A stretch of 64,000 nt of DNA from Diphasiastrum complanatum (Eukaryota > Streptophyta > Lycopodiopsida > Lycopodiales > Lycopodiaceae), in the NCBI GenBank assembly GCA_029204225.1, contig CM055112.1, positions 43,822,166 through 43,886,165 of the forward strand, read 5' to 3'. The notes beneath the pieces were generated by a model, which worked only from the letters and a program-made list of their open reading frames with translations, was not told the DNA's origin and did not search any database. Positions 54,138 to 64,000 of the stretch are shown piece after piece. A program made the translations under genes and the position numbers. The first letter of the stretch is position 1. Every line of letters begins with the position of its first letter.

Positions 54138-54676
54138 ATGCTTTGCACTTGCGCTCGTACTAATTGTCTTTCGTATTGTCTCATTACATTCACGATGAAT
54201 CCTTCGAAGGCAAAGTTGGCAAATCTATTGGCCGACACAACATTTGTTGATGAAATAGATTGCATCTATGCTATGTTCACTGCCAGAATAGATACCCTAG
54301 TAACTCTACGTGCAAATAGTGATGATTTCAGGTATGTAAGTGAGTTTATAGAATAGAACTTGATGTCTTACTCGGTAAGAATACTTGGCTACGATATTTC
54401 TTGGATTTTGTATAATTCGCTAACATATATATGGAAAGGAGATAGAGCTTTTGTTGCTTGACTCAACAGGTTTGTTAGCCACCTGGGATACGAGCACTTT
54501 TTGGAGTTAATGCACGATCAACAAGTAAATTTTAATCTCAAAAGTGTAGGAAACAAGTTCTTGTCATGTGAAATTACTGTGATTTTTTTGTTGAATGAAT
54601 TTCCTACAAATATCGCTGAAGAAAAACAGGATCCTAGTGTGAACGTCAGCGAAATGGAAGAGCAAAGGCTCCTCTT
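54138..54676 (+). pseudogene. Possible two-exon fragment of an unrecognised gene
   Basis: Exon 1 (54138 or ATG at 54195, to 54331) includes MNPSKAKLANLLADTTFVDE and ends at a near-perfect donor, CAG/GTATGTAAG. An acceptor (ACTCAACAG/G) at 54461-54470 closes a 138-bp intron (54332-54469). Joining keeps the frame (phase 2) and continues as FVSHLGYEHFLELMHDQQ, then FLLNEFPTNIAEEKQDP. The coding sequence then runs into antisense Gypsy protease at about 54680, so the 3-prime end is lost. No family recognised. The splice sites and frame agreement argue for real, captured or interrupted, coding DNA. Confidence 0.4.
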
Positions 54677-54683
54677 TCAATGT

Positions 54684-55453
54684 TCAGAACTCTTCAATAA
54701 TCTCAGAGAAACTCTGTGGATACTGATCCCTATTTGGATCCTCTGCTAGTACTTGTTCGTCTTTCTGCATTGATTCTCTTGAACTAGCCTCAACTCCTTC
54801 AACAACAAATAAATTATCGACCGTAGATAAATGAGTCTCTCCCACCAGTATGTAGTCTGGGAAAAGACTTGTCAAGTGTAAATCTTCTTCAGTTTCCTCC
54901 ATCATTGGTTGAAATAACAATTCTTCAACCGTTTCCACACCTACCGGTCGTAGCGCTGAATCAATGCGTCCATGGTGCGTTTGCAATTGAATCTTTTTTC
55001 CTTTAGTAGGAATCATTACCACACTCGTTGTCCAATCATGCACCGCCTTCACGGTTCTTAGCCAAGGCCTTCCCAACAACACCAGATACACATCCACCCC
55101 TTGCGGTAATTGTAACACAACAAAATTTCACAAAAATTCCACCCCTTTAATTTTAATCAGTACCTTCCAAATTTTGCCTACTAGCAAATCCCTTGTATGA
55201 TTAGCCATACAGATGACTAATTGGCTCTTTTTAAGGGTATATTATGCGATCTCTTGTACGTATCTTCAAAAATGATATTAACACCTACTCCGCCATCAAT
55301 TTGGACGCCCCGAATGTCTATACCTTGGATAGTAATTTCCAACGTTGAAACAAAACCCTCTTCCGTAGATTGCACAATAGTATTTACCACCACTGAAGGT
55401 AAACCTTCTGGTAGCTTACATCTTGGTAACTTGGCAAAAATGGATTCCACCAA
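54684..55453 (-). pseudogene. Gypsy aspartic protease region
   Basis: 55453-55217 has LPEGLPSVVVNTIVQ and IDIRGVQIDGGVGVNIIFED, the retropepsin-like core with a DGG catalytic loop. 55118-54684 has GVDVYLVLLGRPWLRTVKAVHDW, the C-terminal protease strand common to plant Gypsy elements, followed by an acidic linker that normally leads into RT. A stop separates the two. RT, RNase H and integrase are missing to the left. Confidence 0.75.
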
Positions 55454-55489
55454 GTAGGGTGCAATCTAAATCAATTGCCCAACCGTAAA

Positions 55490-57083
55490 CTAGAATTTAT
55501 AATTGCTAACAAAGCTAGCTATCTGATTAGCCATGACATCGACTAATTTCCGAGAGGAATTTGGTCCTTGTGACTGATGCAACTGAGTCAACACCTCTTG
55601 AGTGACTTTGGCCATCTGACCCACAGCTGTATTAGATACCCGACTTGTACTCGGCCTTGCTTCCTCATTAGAAGCCTCCTGCCTTACAGCCTTTCCTTTG
55701 TTCTTGTGTTGAGTAACGGCTTGCACGTCTGTCAGTAATGTCTCCTCAACCGTCACCAGCTGCACAAGAGCTTGATGCTCTAGGATATGTACTCCTCCTT
55801 GATTCGGTTATTGGTTTAACCTCGGATTCTGATCATTAAAACTAGTGTTGACCCATGGTGGGGGTAAACCACGTTCTAAATTACCAACGTGCTGACAAGG
55901 GTACATCGCACAATTAAAATAACGATGGCCCATTTGGTTACAAAAATTACATACATTGTCAGGCTGATTTTGATGATAGTGTATTTGTCATTGGAACGGC
56001 CATTGTGGCAGCTGGCCCTACATTATTGGCGGACCCTATTGGTAAGCCATCAACTGCGGTTGCATTGGTGGCTGTTGCATTTGCGGTTCTTGTTGTTGGT
56101 GCGCTTGAACTGCAAATGCTCTGGTAGTTCTTATTGCTTGTAATCTGCGACAGTCATTCGCCCAATGATTGTACGCATTACAAATAACACAAAACCGGGT
56201 ACTATTCGGACATTCATTGATTAATGTCTTTCATGATTACAATTTCTACAAAATTTAACATTCCCCTATCAGAATTATGTGGTAACCACATCATTATTCC
56301 AAATAGATACTTGCTCTTTAGCATTGACTTTCTCTTTATGCTATTTAGATTTTTTTTCATTATCCAAAGAGGAACTGTCATTCGATTCCATGGAAGTATC
56401 AAGACTCTGATCCGGTGCCTGAGTCCGAAGTTGAGAAACTGCTTCGTTGGTGGTGTCATCGGTGCTTACGATATTTCTTTCTACTATCCTCCTCTTTCAG
56501 CTGTCAAGCAACCTTCACAATGTGTTCCAACCGTTGTCCCTATAGAGATGTAGTTCCGCTGCAAAGAACCTTATGCAATCCATGCCTAAAATACTTTATG
56601 CGTGTACCGTCCATTAATGGCTCTTGTAGCTTTTTCTCCAAAAGGACCTCTGGACATAGGCTAGAACATCCGCCTTTTTTTTCTGCTTTATGGCTTGCAG
56701 TTTGTCCAAAATCTCTTCATCCTCATGCTCCTTATGATATTGCTTCAAGAAGGCCCTTCACAACTCATCCCAGCACTAGAACTCCTGCAATTCGTACTAC
56801 AAATACCACTGTAAAGCGTTCTCTTTCAACGTGGTCGGAAACAACTCCAATTTCCAAATATCCTCGGTTTCTCAATTCGCTTGGCAAACCACTGAAAATT
56901 GGTGAACACGCATGTTTGGGTGATCATGCTTTTGCCCTTAAAACATTGAGAAATTGCCGTCCGAGTCCGGCCTATCGAGACAGCCTCCATCTTTCCAAAT
57001 CTGAACAACCAGCACTTGTAGACATTTGTAACCCCCTCTGATAACTCAACCCACAACTGAAAATTACTATCCAGAGTATGCAA
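55490..57083 (-). pseudogene. Gypsy gag with three CCHC knuckles (copy 3)
   Basis: From 57083: N-terminal gag and capsid core (to about 56540), two zinc knuckles at 56135-56260, the second CX2CX4HX4C with His kept (CNAYNHWANDC), a Pro/Gln-rich stretch, a third knuckle CNFCNQMGHRYFNC at about 55905-55960, and a C-terminal linker 55765-55490 with EETLLTDVQAVTQHKNKGK and VSNTAVGQMAKVTQEVL. Frameshifts occur near 56650 and 56830. It is the most complete Gypsy gag in the window. Confidence 0.75.
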
Positions 57084-57119
57084 CCTCTAAAATTCATCCC
57101 GACAACAAAACCAAAAATG

Positions 57120-57853
57120 TGTTAGGGGGTGTTTTAATCCCTTAACTACCTGGTCCTAATTATGGCAATAGAATCCTTAATAAACTATGAACAACTCCCC
57201 TAAAGCTAATTAGCGCATTTCTATACCGTAGTCCATTGCAATAGTACAGAACAACCAATTAACAGAACATCGCTATTATAGAACCTAGAACTAACCCTAA
57301 CTATCACAACAATATGTAGATACTGTAAGGAAATAACACTGCTCAATTGCATTCCATAGTCTACTGCAAAACACCTAAAGCTATAGACTGACTAGCAAAC
57401 ATAATCAACATTGCCAAACACCTAAAATTACAGACTGAACAACACACCGAGTCAACATTGCCACTGCTTAAGAGGTCTTAGGCAAGGAAATTCATCTTGC
57501 TGCCTGTGGTACAATATAGAATTCAGATTATTGAACATTTAAAACGCTCGGCTCTCACCCTTAGTCTTTTGAACATACTACTGTCTAAATAGTGTAAAAT
57601 CCAAAAGCCCCCAGTCCGACTCCAAATGTCCTATTTATGCTTCTGTGAGGATACCACAATATAGTATCCCAACCCTTTGTAATAACCACAAGTGTTTGGT
57701 TTAGCTTCGCATAGAGACCACATGGAAACCGCAGTTGACGACCTTGCGGTCACTTACGATTATTCGACTTCCTCCCGAATATGACAAAATGTTAACTAAC
57801 CTATCAACTTTAACTTCATAATTGTCCTACCATGATGTCTCCTAACATGAACC
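57120..57853 (-). repeat. Gypsy G2 LTR (5-prime LTR of this gag, truncated)
   Basis: Colinear with 5030-5740 and adjacent to gag in the same way. It is cut at about 57853, just past a CTCCTAACA, where sequence from the unrecognised ORF module begins. Confidence 0.75.
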
Positions 57854-57927
57854 AAAAATGCTTGGTCGAATACGTGATAATTACTATGATGAAGACGATG
57901 ATTCCAAGATATTGTTCAAGACTGAGG

Positions 57928-58080
57928 GGACCCCTTCGGCATGGGCTATACTGGCCAAATTTGTGCCGGTCACACTTAGATCTAATCCACTTCTCCTAGA
58001 AAACATACACAATATTGCATAAAACTTTGAAAATTAGCTCGATTTTGCGTGCTGAAAAATCGGCTAACAAACATCCTGGC
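57928..58080. other. Transition to non-retroelement sequence
   Basis: From about 57928 the sequence matches no other part of the window. No gene seen in these 150 bp. Confidence 0.4.
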
Positions 58081-58375
58081 GTGGTGGGAGGTTCAGCCCT
58101 CCAAATTTTTTTCTTTTAAAAGTTTTTTTTAGAGCTGAACCTCCTGTCGCAGTTTGAGGTTCAGCCCCTCAATTTCTTTTCTTTTCAAAAACATTTTAGG
58201 GCTAAACCTCTTGCCATGGTGGGAGGTTCATCCCCTCAAATTTTTTTATCGTAAAAACATTTTAGAGCTGAACCTCCCATCACGGCGGGAGGTTCGACCC
58301 CTCAAATTTTTTACTTCTATAAAAACACCATGAGGGGCTAAGCCTCCAGCCACAACGTGAGGTTCAGCTTTAAAA
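58081..58375. repeat. Hairpin-forming minisatellite, period about 67 bp
   Basis: Five tandem units have GGTTC-type cores starting near 58091, 58159, 58226, 58292 and 58362 (spacing 66-70 bp). Each unit carries an inverted pair, GCTGAACCTCC and GGAGGTTCAGC, around a short C/G-rich loop, followed by an A/T-rich linker. A further single unit lies at 58761-58795. Each unit could form a stem-loop in DNA or RNA. Confidence 0.8.
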
Positions 58376-58461
58376 AAAATTTCTTTGAAAAAAGAAAAAA
58401 AAATGAAGTTCCTCTTCAAAGGGATTCATGAATAGAGGCTTTCACAGATACTGCTTCCATA

Positions 58462-58764
58462 ATGCATGTTATAGAAGCCACAGATCAAGCATTGGAATCT
58501 AACACAAGAAATGTATTACGGGAGTCAACACTTCTAGTAGCAGATTTAGTGCCTCTACTTGTGGAGTCAACATCTCTAGTAGACGAGTCAGGACCACGAG
58601 GAGAGGGGTCAACACTTCTATTAGAGAAACCCGAAGCGAACCGACTGATATTCGTCATGATCAAATCCATGGTCCACTCAACCCAATTCAAAACGAAACC
58701 ATTGATAGCTTTAATAGTAGCCTCAACCAACGCATCATTGAGAAACAAAAATGGGGTAGGCTGA
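58462..58764 (+). other. Open frames of about 100 codons on both strands, unrecognised
   Basis: This segment separates the five-unit hairpin array from its isolated sixth unit. A motif like GAGTCAACACTTCTAGTAG repeats imperfectly three times (58520-58620), giving internal repeats in either frame. No family recognised; coding status doubtful. Confidence 0.2.
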
Positions 58765-58794
58765 ACCTCTGGCCATGGTGGGAGGTGCAAATCC

Positions 58795-58795
<1 letters not shown>

Positions 58796-58825
<30 letters not shown>
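58796..58825. repeat. (AT)n microsatellite
   Basis: About 30 bp of alternating T and A directly after the last hairpin unit. Confidence 0.95.
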
Positions 58826-58832
<7 letters not shown>

Positions 58833-59151
58833 ATAACATTTGTTTTATTTTAAGGAATTCTATCCCTTCCTCAAACTAAAAACTCTTTGAAACGTTTCTA
58901 TTTACAAAATAAAAAATACACATGCATTAGTATTTAGAATGAATATTACCATAGAATATTTTGAATATGTTAAACAGAGATAATCCAAAGTACTCTAAGA
59001 AAATATTAAGGAAAACTAGCTTACTTTTGATAAGGAATGTGAGTAAAAACTAAAATGACTTTGAAGAGCACCAAAAACTAAGCTCCAGTGGACTTCATGT
59101 GAAGCCTTTGTTGTAATATCCACTAAATCAATTGGCGAGTCCGAATTCTCC

Positions 59152-61747
59152 ATGGACAATGTTGAAATTCTTTGTGTCATCCGTGGTATCTACCTTCAAG
59201 ACGAATTTTTTTTCGACAGAGCTGAGTTTATGACTCGCAGCCAAGATGGCTCTAAGCATCATGTTATTTTGTCTTGTGTGGACACTGCACATTTTACTGT
59301 TGAGCCACCAACTCATGACTCAAATGAATCTACTCATAACTATGAGGGTTCCGTTGATGGCCCTATGTAACAAACATAAGCTATTAATGAATGCTGATGG
59401 AATACAAAGTGTGTTTTTTGATGCCGCAATTATTGGATCTGCTGCAGTTTCTATGATTGAAGATGTAACAGAAATGGAAATTGTTCCAATGGAGCCGAGA
59501 GTGGATCAATTGGGAATGTTATCCGGCTCATATTGCAATGTATCTGATGATGAACGGCATATGGTCAAGGAAGAGCAAGTCCCTGAGTTTGAGGGTGATG
59601 CAAATGTCAATCTCGACAATTTTGTAATTGTTGACATCGGATACATATGAGATAAAAATACTATGTTCCGGATGGAAAGCAAAAATATCCAGTGTGCCTC
59701 ACTCTTCACGAACCAACGAGCTTTGGATCACTCGTTCGCTGGTGATTCGAGCAACCCAAAAGTCCACCACCTGCATCGATGAACGTCACTTTGAGGCCAA
59801 TTTCATTCAAGAAAGATGACCAGGATGAAATTACTTTCGAAGGACCAATTATGTTTAAAAAGATGTATAGCGAATTCATGCATGTTGATAGAGCAGAGAA
59901 TGAGCAGGTCTACACAAACACTTACCGCAAGGAGGTGGATCTCAATCCTGGATCCAGATTGGATGGATTGTGCTAAAATTGCTTTTTGTTATATTGTATT
60001 TTTGAACCTATCGACGGTCAACATTTTTGTTATGCATGTAATGAATTGGCAAAGGTTGCATTGAATCAAAATAGGATACATCCTGGGATATTTGATGCCA
60101 CTTTTAGGTCCGTGCATGCCAAGATATGTATATTCAAGAATGCATCTTGTTACATTCTTGAATCTGACAGACTCAATCACGAGCCGGAAGAGAAGAGAAA
60201 AGAGAGCAGTATACCAGAAATCATGGACTGTGCATGTGATCTATGGATCTCATTGAGTTGACCACACTTTGTTAGAGGATTGAAGCTAAATTTTGAGCAA
60301 TAGTTGAGAACATTTTATCTCGGTTTGCACGGGGTCCTTGGCAATAGCATTGCTGGACTTTTGTCAGTACAACACACGTTTACATCGTTGTATGACAAAT
60401 TTGAGAAGTACACAATAATAATCTTTTGTTCAGATGAAGCATTCAACAATTTCATGCAAGTCATGAAATCTTATGTGAATGATTGGATCTCCTACGACGA
60501 ACCTGCATTGGGATCGAGGAAGACAAAAAACAAAGCCATACCTATTCGGTTGTTCAGATGTTTGAGGTATATGTCGGACGCCATGTGCAATCGTATCCTA
60601 AAGAAGCTTGTAAATGAAGAATTGTATTTTGGAAGAAAAAACAAAGAAAAACGCATTGATGAAAGAGTTCTCTTGATGGTTCGTGAGATGGCTGCACTAA
60701 GTGTTGTAAAGTATTTGCTTACTACAGAAGAAGACTTGCCTTCAGATATGGATTACAACAAACAACTCTCAAAAGTCATTGATCTGACTTTTTGTCGAAA
60801 TTGGGTTGGAGCACACTATGGCAAAGGAAAAGGTATAACTTCAAAATTGACTAGTGTTACACCTAAACCCTTGAGAGTGGTTGTAGAAATATAAAACAAA
60901 AATATCTTGCCGCCCACAATATTGAGCATGACACTAGGAACTCTAGTAACACCGAATGGAGGCTTTTCTATAACGTAAAAACTTCTAAAAACGTGGAGGC
61001 CATCTATTGTGGAATCAAGTTTTATGACACTTCCTTCTTCGCTATGGGAGCGTCCCACATTGTATATATTTAATAACTTGGAGTTTCTAGATTTTATTTA
61101 CATTTTGTCAATGGTGCGCCACTGTTTTTTGACAACTCTCATGCCACAGCACAAAGTCTATGTGATTGTTCTCTTTTTGGATCACAATAGAAAAAGAAGG
61201 TATCAAATCAAGCATCAAAGCAATGTGTGATGTATGGTGTTCTATTTTTTAAGGTTACTACAAACTGGCAACTCCTTTGAAAGAGAACAATATAATTGTT
61301 CCAAATTTGCACCCTATTCTATTTGTTCTCTACAATGCTAAGTCCCCGAATGATGTCAACGAGTGCATGCAAAGCAAATTCAAACTCTTGAGGTTGTGTT
61401 TTGAGGATAGTGGAAAATCGACAAAACATTTTGTGTCATGTAAGCTAGATCACAAAAAGAAAGCAAAGCATTGGCGAGGTGTGAGCAGCATTATTGAATC
61501 CTTTTGTGCTCCAAGTTGGTCTGTGTCCTTATATAGAATGTCATATTGTGTGGCAAAGCTCATGAACAACATCGGTTGGACTATGGTGACTATCAATATT
61601 CCAAAAAGTATAGATATGACTCACTCCTTTCTAGCACATCAAGACCGTTTGGAATCACCTCTAGATACAGATTCATCTGAAGACTCAAATTATGGGTTTG
61701 AGGATTCTGATGAGAGATATATGGATATAAATGTAGAGATGTTATAG
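59152..61747 (+). pseudogene. Decayed unrecognised gene
   Basis: Plus-strand coding-like blocks follow one another: 59152-59360 (MDNVEILCVIRGIYLQDEFF); 59390-59650 (IQSVFFDAAIIGSAAVSMIE); 59630-59816; then one frame from 59779 to 60894 broken by TAA at 59974, TGA at 60259 and TAG at 60301 (EPIDGQHFCYACNELAKVAL, GLHGVLGNSIAGLL, RCLRYMSDAMCNRILKK); then 61277-61747, ending in a Ser/Asp/Glu-rich tail. Amino-acid use looks like a soluble globular protein. No retroelement motif and no family recognised. 60895-61276 could be an intron or decayed sequence. Confidence 0.5.
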
Positions 61748-62829
61748 TTTGTATTGGTGGTTATGCCTAAATCATCAAGGCAAGTAAGTACTTAATACCT
61801 CAATTGGTAGGGGTTGTTACTGCTAATTTTGACAATATAACAAAGGAATACAGTTTGAAAAAAAAACTGTGATTAAAGTGTCCTTTCTTGATGAATGTTA
61901 TACACTTTTTAAATGATTTGAAAAGGATTTTTAACATATAATATGTATATGGAAAGTTTTCTAATATTTTATGTATGCTTGAGTTTTATAGTACACAATT
62001 GTGTCACACCCAATTGAAACGTGGTTTATGTACTATCAAATTGTCAAATCTTTGAAATTAAACAATGTCTCAAAATTCTCAAGTCCATTTTTTAATATTA
62101 ATTGATACTATGTTGTAGCTTTCGGGTATCCTTTAGCCATGGTGTGTCTCTTGGTTTGCCCCTCGGCCTAGGAGGAGGTGGTGGATTTCATTGGCCTCCT
62201 TGAATAGGGATAGCCCCATGGTGTATACGCGCAGTTTGTTTCCTACGCACTATCAGAACCCAATAGCGGATTAGCGCGCGCGTAGAGATCTCCCAGACTC
62301 ATATGACAAGTCCAAGTGCGTCAAACCGATATCACAATATATTATAAATGTTGAGCTATCAATAGTGAATGGGTGCACTGATACTGCATACAAATCCAAA
62401 TGATCAAAAACTGAAAGCAAATTTTTTATGAATCGTGCAGTTGATAATATAGTGCCAAAATCACTAATCATTGTTGTCATAGTGGTTAGATCGATGCATG
62501 GGTATAAATTCCAAATCTAAAATTATATGCAATATCAAATCATTAATAAATGTCCTAGATGAAGTAGATACTGGTATAGGAGTTGAAGCTGAAGCTTCGA
62601 TTATCACATTAGGGGAAATATGGGCTCAAAACCCAAAAATATTGAAAATGAATATGAAAGTTGGCTGAGATGAGAAAATCGTTGTACCATTAATGTATAT
62701 GCATTGTCAAATCATGGTTAACAAGGTTAACAAGAGTTAATTCGTGGCGGCAAAATAGACTAGTGTTTTAAATTTACGCCAACACATTTTCTCAGATTCA
62801 TGGCTTTTTGTCTATGCTAATTTCCAGAT
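61748..62829. other. No gene recognised
   Basis: AT-rich. A short minus-strand Pro-rich reading (PPPPPRPRGKPRDTPW) at about 62140-62200 has an in-frame stop next to it. A GCGCGCGC run occurs at 62274-62282. Nothing else stands out. Confidence 0.4.
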
Positions 62830-63057
62830 TCATAGTTCATTGTTTCGGATTTTTGCATGCACATTACGAATGGCGCCATCAAGGAAGCCGTGCTCCTCAA
62901 TCGACTCTGTGCTTCTATTCAACAAGACAGATGATAATGGATTATGGGTGCCAAGAAAATATTCAAAAAACTCTTGGGTTTTGATGCATCCATCATCAAT
63001 AGGAGGATTTTGAAAAAGCAAAAAGTCAAAACTATCATTTCGATCTTATTGGAACAC
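62830..63057 (-). pseudogene. Short coding-like fragment related to 59152-61747
   Basis: A minus-strand frame of about 65 codons: NPPIDDGCIKTQEFFEYF, LNRSTESIEEHGFLDGAI and RNVHAKIRN. The DGAIRNVHAKI motif resembles DATFRSVHAKI at 60090-60125 on the plus strand, at both protein and DNA level. It may be a piece of a second, inverted member of the same unknown family. Confidence 0.3.
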
Positions 63058-63344
63058 TAGAATTTTGGATTTTGGAACATCATCAGGAGGAAAATCTATT
63101 TCTGAAAATCTAGTCCAACATGTATATATGCATTTAGAGATAAATGCGCAAGGATTCCACCATCAGGATCGCAAAAAAAAGCAACTATGAGTATTGATAT
63201 TTTGGATAGTTAGATTTTTGTTATTCATATATGTCTAATAGTAAACTTGCCAATATGATCATTTTTCTCTTGCAGATTTATATCCATCAACATAAATGAA
63301 TGGGAGTCAAGTGGATCTTTAGCAGATGTGTTAGATGTTATTGT

Positions 63345-63602
63345 TACGACATTTCCCACTTAGGGGATCAAAGCTAGGGGAACACAACATAACATAATAC
63401 AGCACCACTATGCGTTCAGTGTCGTGCTGTTACGAGAATGGTCGTACACGTCTCAAACACAAAGCTAACTAGGGTATCCCTGACATGTTCTATCGACCAA
63501 GCCGTACCTCTATAGCTAATAGAGGTTGTCCAAGCCTCATTAGACATAGCCTATAAAGGGTTATACTCCTTTTCCCAGTCTTCTTGAAACTCACGACCTG
63601 CA
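63345..63602 (+). repeat. Possible LTR start with TATA box
   Basis: A TGTTACGACA start at about 63345 and a CTATAAAG box at 63550 fit the left end of an LTR. No partner or target duplication lies inside the window, so this is a weak call. Confidence 0.25.
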
Positions 63603-63980
63603 CTAATGATATCTTGCTCGCTTGCGAAGTTCCAGAGCTACCTCCTTCTCGTATTCTTCTCGAGGATGTCTTCCAGAATTCTTGATGATATCATTTAAGT
63701 TTCCTAACACATACTCTGGCAATGGATCGGGAAGCCCTAGATGCAATTCAGTATATTGGGTAAAGGATCCTCCTAACTCTTTCCACGTAGAATTTTCACT
63801 CAACTCATACACTATAAGGGAACTACAGTCGGCATTATGTCTAACTCTGAACAATCTATCTCCAACTAGGAGATGTCTATGGAAATCCCTGGAATAGAAA
63901 TAATGATAAACCCTTCCATTTCTACTCAACTGGCAGAATTCACCTGGTAGAGCTAGCTCTTGTAATCCTAACCCAGTCAT
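63603..63980 (-). CDS. Unrecognised ORF of 125 codons at the right edge
   Basis: Starts MTGLGLQELALPGEFCQLSR and continues GRVYHYFYSRDFHRHLLVGD, TWKELGGSFTQYTELHLGL, ending in a basic KEVALELRKRARYH. Balanced composition, with a stop only three codons upstream of the ATG. It has no repeat inside the window and no motif I recognise. It may be a terminal exon of a host gene that continues beyond the window, or chance. Confidence 0.35.
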   Translation of the reverse strand: MTGLGLQELALPGEFCQLSRNGRVYHYFYSRDFHRHLLVGDRLFRVRHNADCSSLIVYELSENSTWKELGGSFTQYTELHLGLPDPLPEYVLGNLNDIIKNSGRHPREEYEKEVALELRKRARYH

Positions 63981-64000
63981 AACAATTCAGGCCCAGATCT

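Noticed and set aside
58081-58375. CRISPR-like or terminator-like hairpin array
   Set aside because: Linkers are low-complexity and similar to each other; no cas genes or transcription unit. Kept only as a minisatellite.
60304-60894. Resemblance to the CCR4-NOT subunit CNOT9/Rcd1 (LLTTE and RCLRYMSD pieces)
   Set aside because: The similar short pieces occur in the wrong order and without the rest of the armadillo repeats, so I treat it as chance.
63622-63897. 91-codon plus-strand ORF at the right edge
   Set aside because: Overlaps the longer minus-strand frame 63603-63980 and looks like its shadow.

Overview
This window is repeat-dominated nuclear DNA from a land plant. It is AT-rich, holds no bacterial-style operons, and is packed with nested Ty1/Copia and Ty3/Gypsy LTR retrotransposons of plant type: primer sites matching initiator-Met tRNA, CCHC gag knuckles, YVDD reverse transcriptases, and a chromodomain at a Gypsy integrase C-terminus. 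The protein style resembles families common in bryophytes, ferns and gymnosperms, but the species cannot be fixed from this sequence. I found no convincing intact host gene, tRNA, rRNA, CRISPR array or bacterial system.

Layout. 1-1640 is one arm of a large imperfect inverted repeat whose partners lie at 9640-10020 and 14560-16080. 1600-7705 is a chimera, reading mostly on the minus strand: Gypsy chromodomain end, a 630-bp spacer, a Copia RT/RNase H fragment (family F3), Gypsy gag and an 827-bp Gypsy LTR (family G2). A palindromic GATAC array, an unrecognised coding-like ORF and another F3 piece follow. 7706-16500 is old repeat debris: a candidate solo LTR, a tandemly duplicated Gypsy RNase H-integrase segment, and a 133-bp TC microsatellite. 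16140-19605 holds remnants of further Copia elements. 20049-22310 repeats parts of the first chimera and carries a 625-bp Gypsy LTR (family G1). 22449-26827 is a truncated Copia element (family F2, copy 1). 26828-30360 is more mosaic debris, including an unrecognised module X and a Copia gag.

30361-36757 is the youngest element: a complete Copia with two 655-bp LTRs that differ at one position by eye, a 5-bp target duplication, PBS, PPT and TATA box. Empty target sites survive in sister repeats at 2731 and 39819. Its reading frame is nevertheless broken by a stop and a frameshift. 36758-45669 is a second large chimera, largely colinear with 1640-4500, followed by an inverted arm ending in a second G1 LTR. 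45826-51778 is F2 copy 2, with both 274-bp LTRs (about 9% diverged) and a TAAAT target duplication, sitting in an old G1-like LTR. 51779-57928 holds the inverted GATAC/ORF module, a possible two-exon fragment of an unknown gene, and a Gypsy gag-protease with three zinc knuckles. From 57928 the retroelement mosaic thins out: a hairpin-forming minisatellite with a period of about 67 bp, an unrecognised decayed gene at 59152-61747, a related scrap at 62830-63057 on the other strand, and an unrecognised ORF at the right edge.

No cellular pathway is encoded. The coding pieces belong to retrotransposon life cycles (gag packaging, protease, integrase, RT/RNase H), almost all decayed. The main interest lies in the young Copia with its empty sites, the palindromic arrays, the repeatedly copied chimeric block, and a few coding-like segments that match no family I know.
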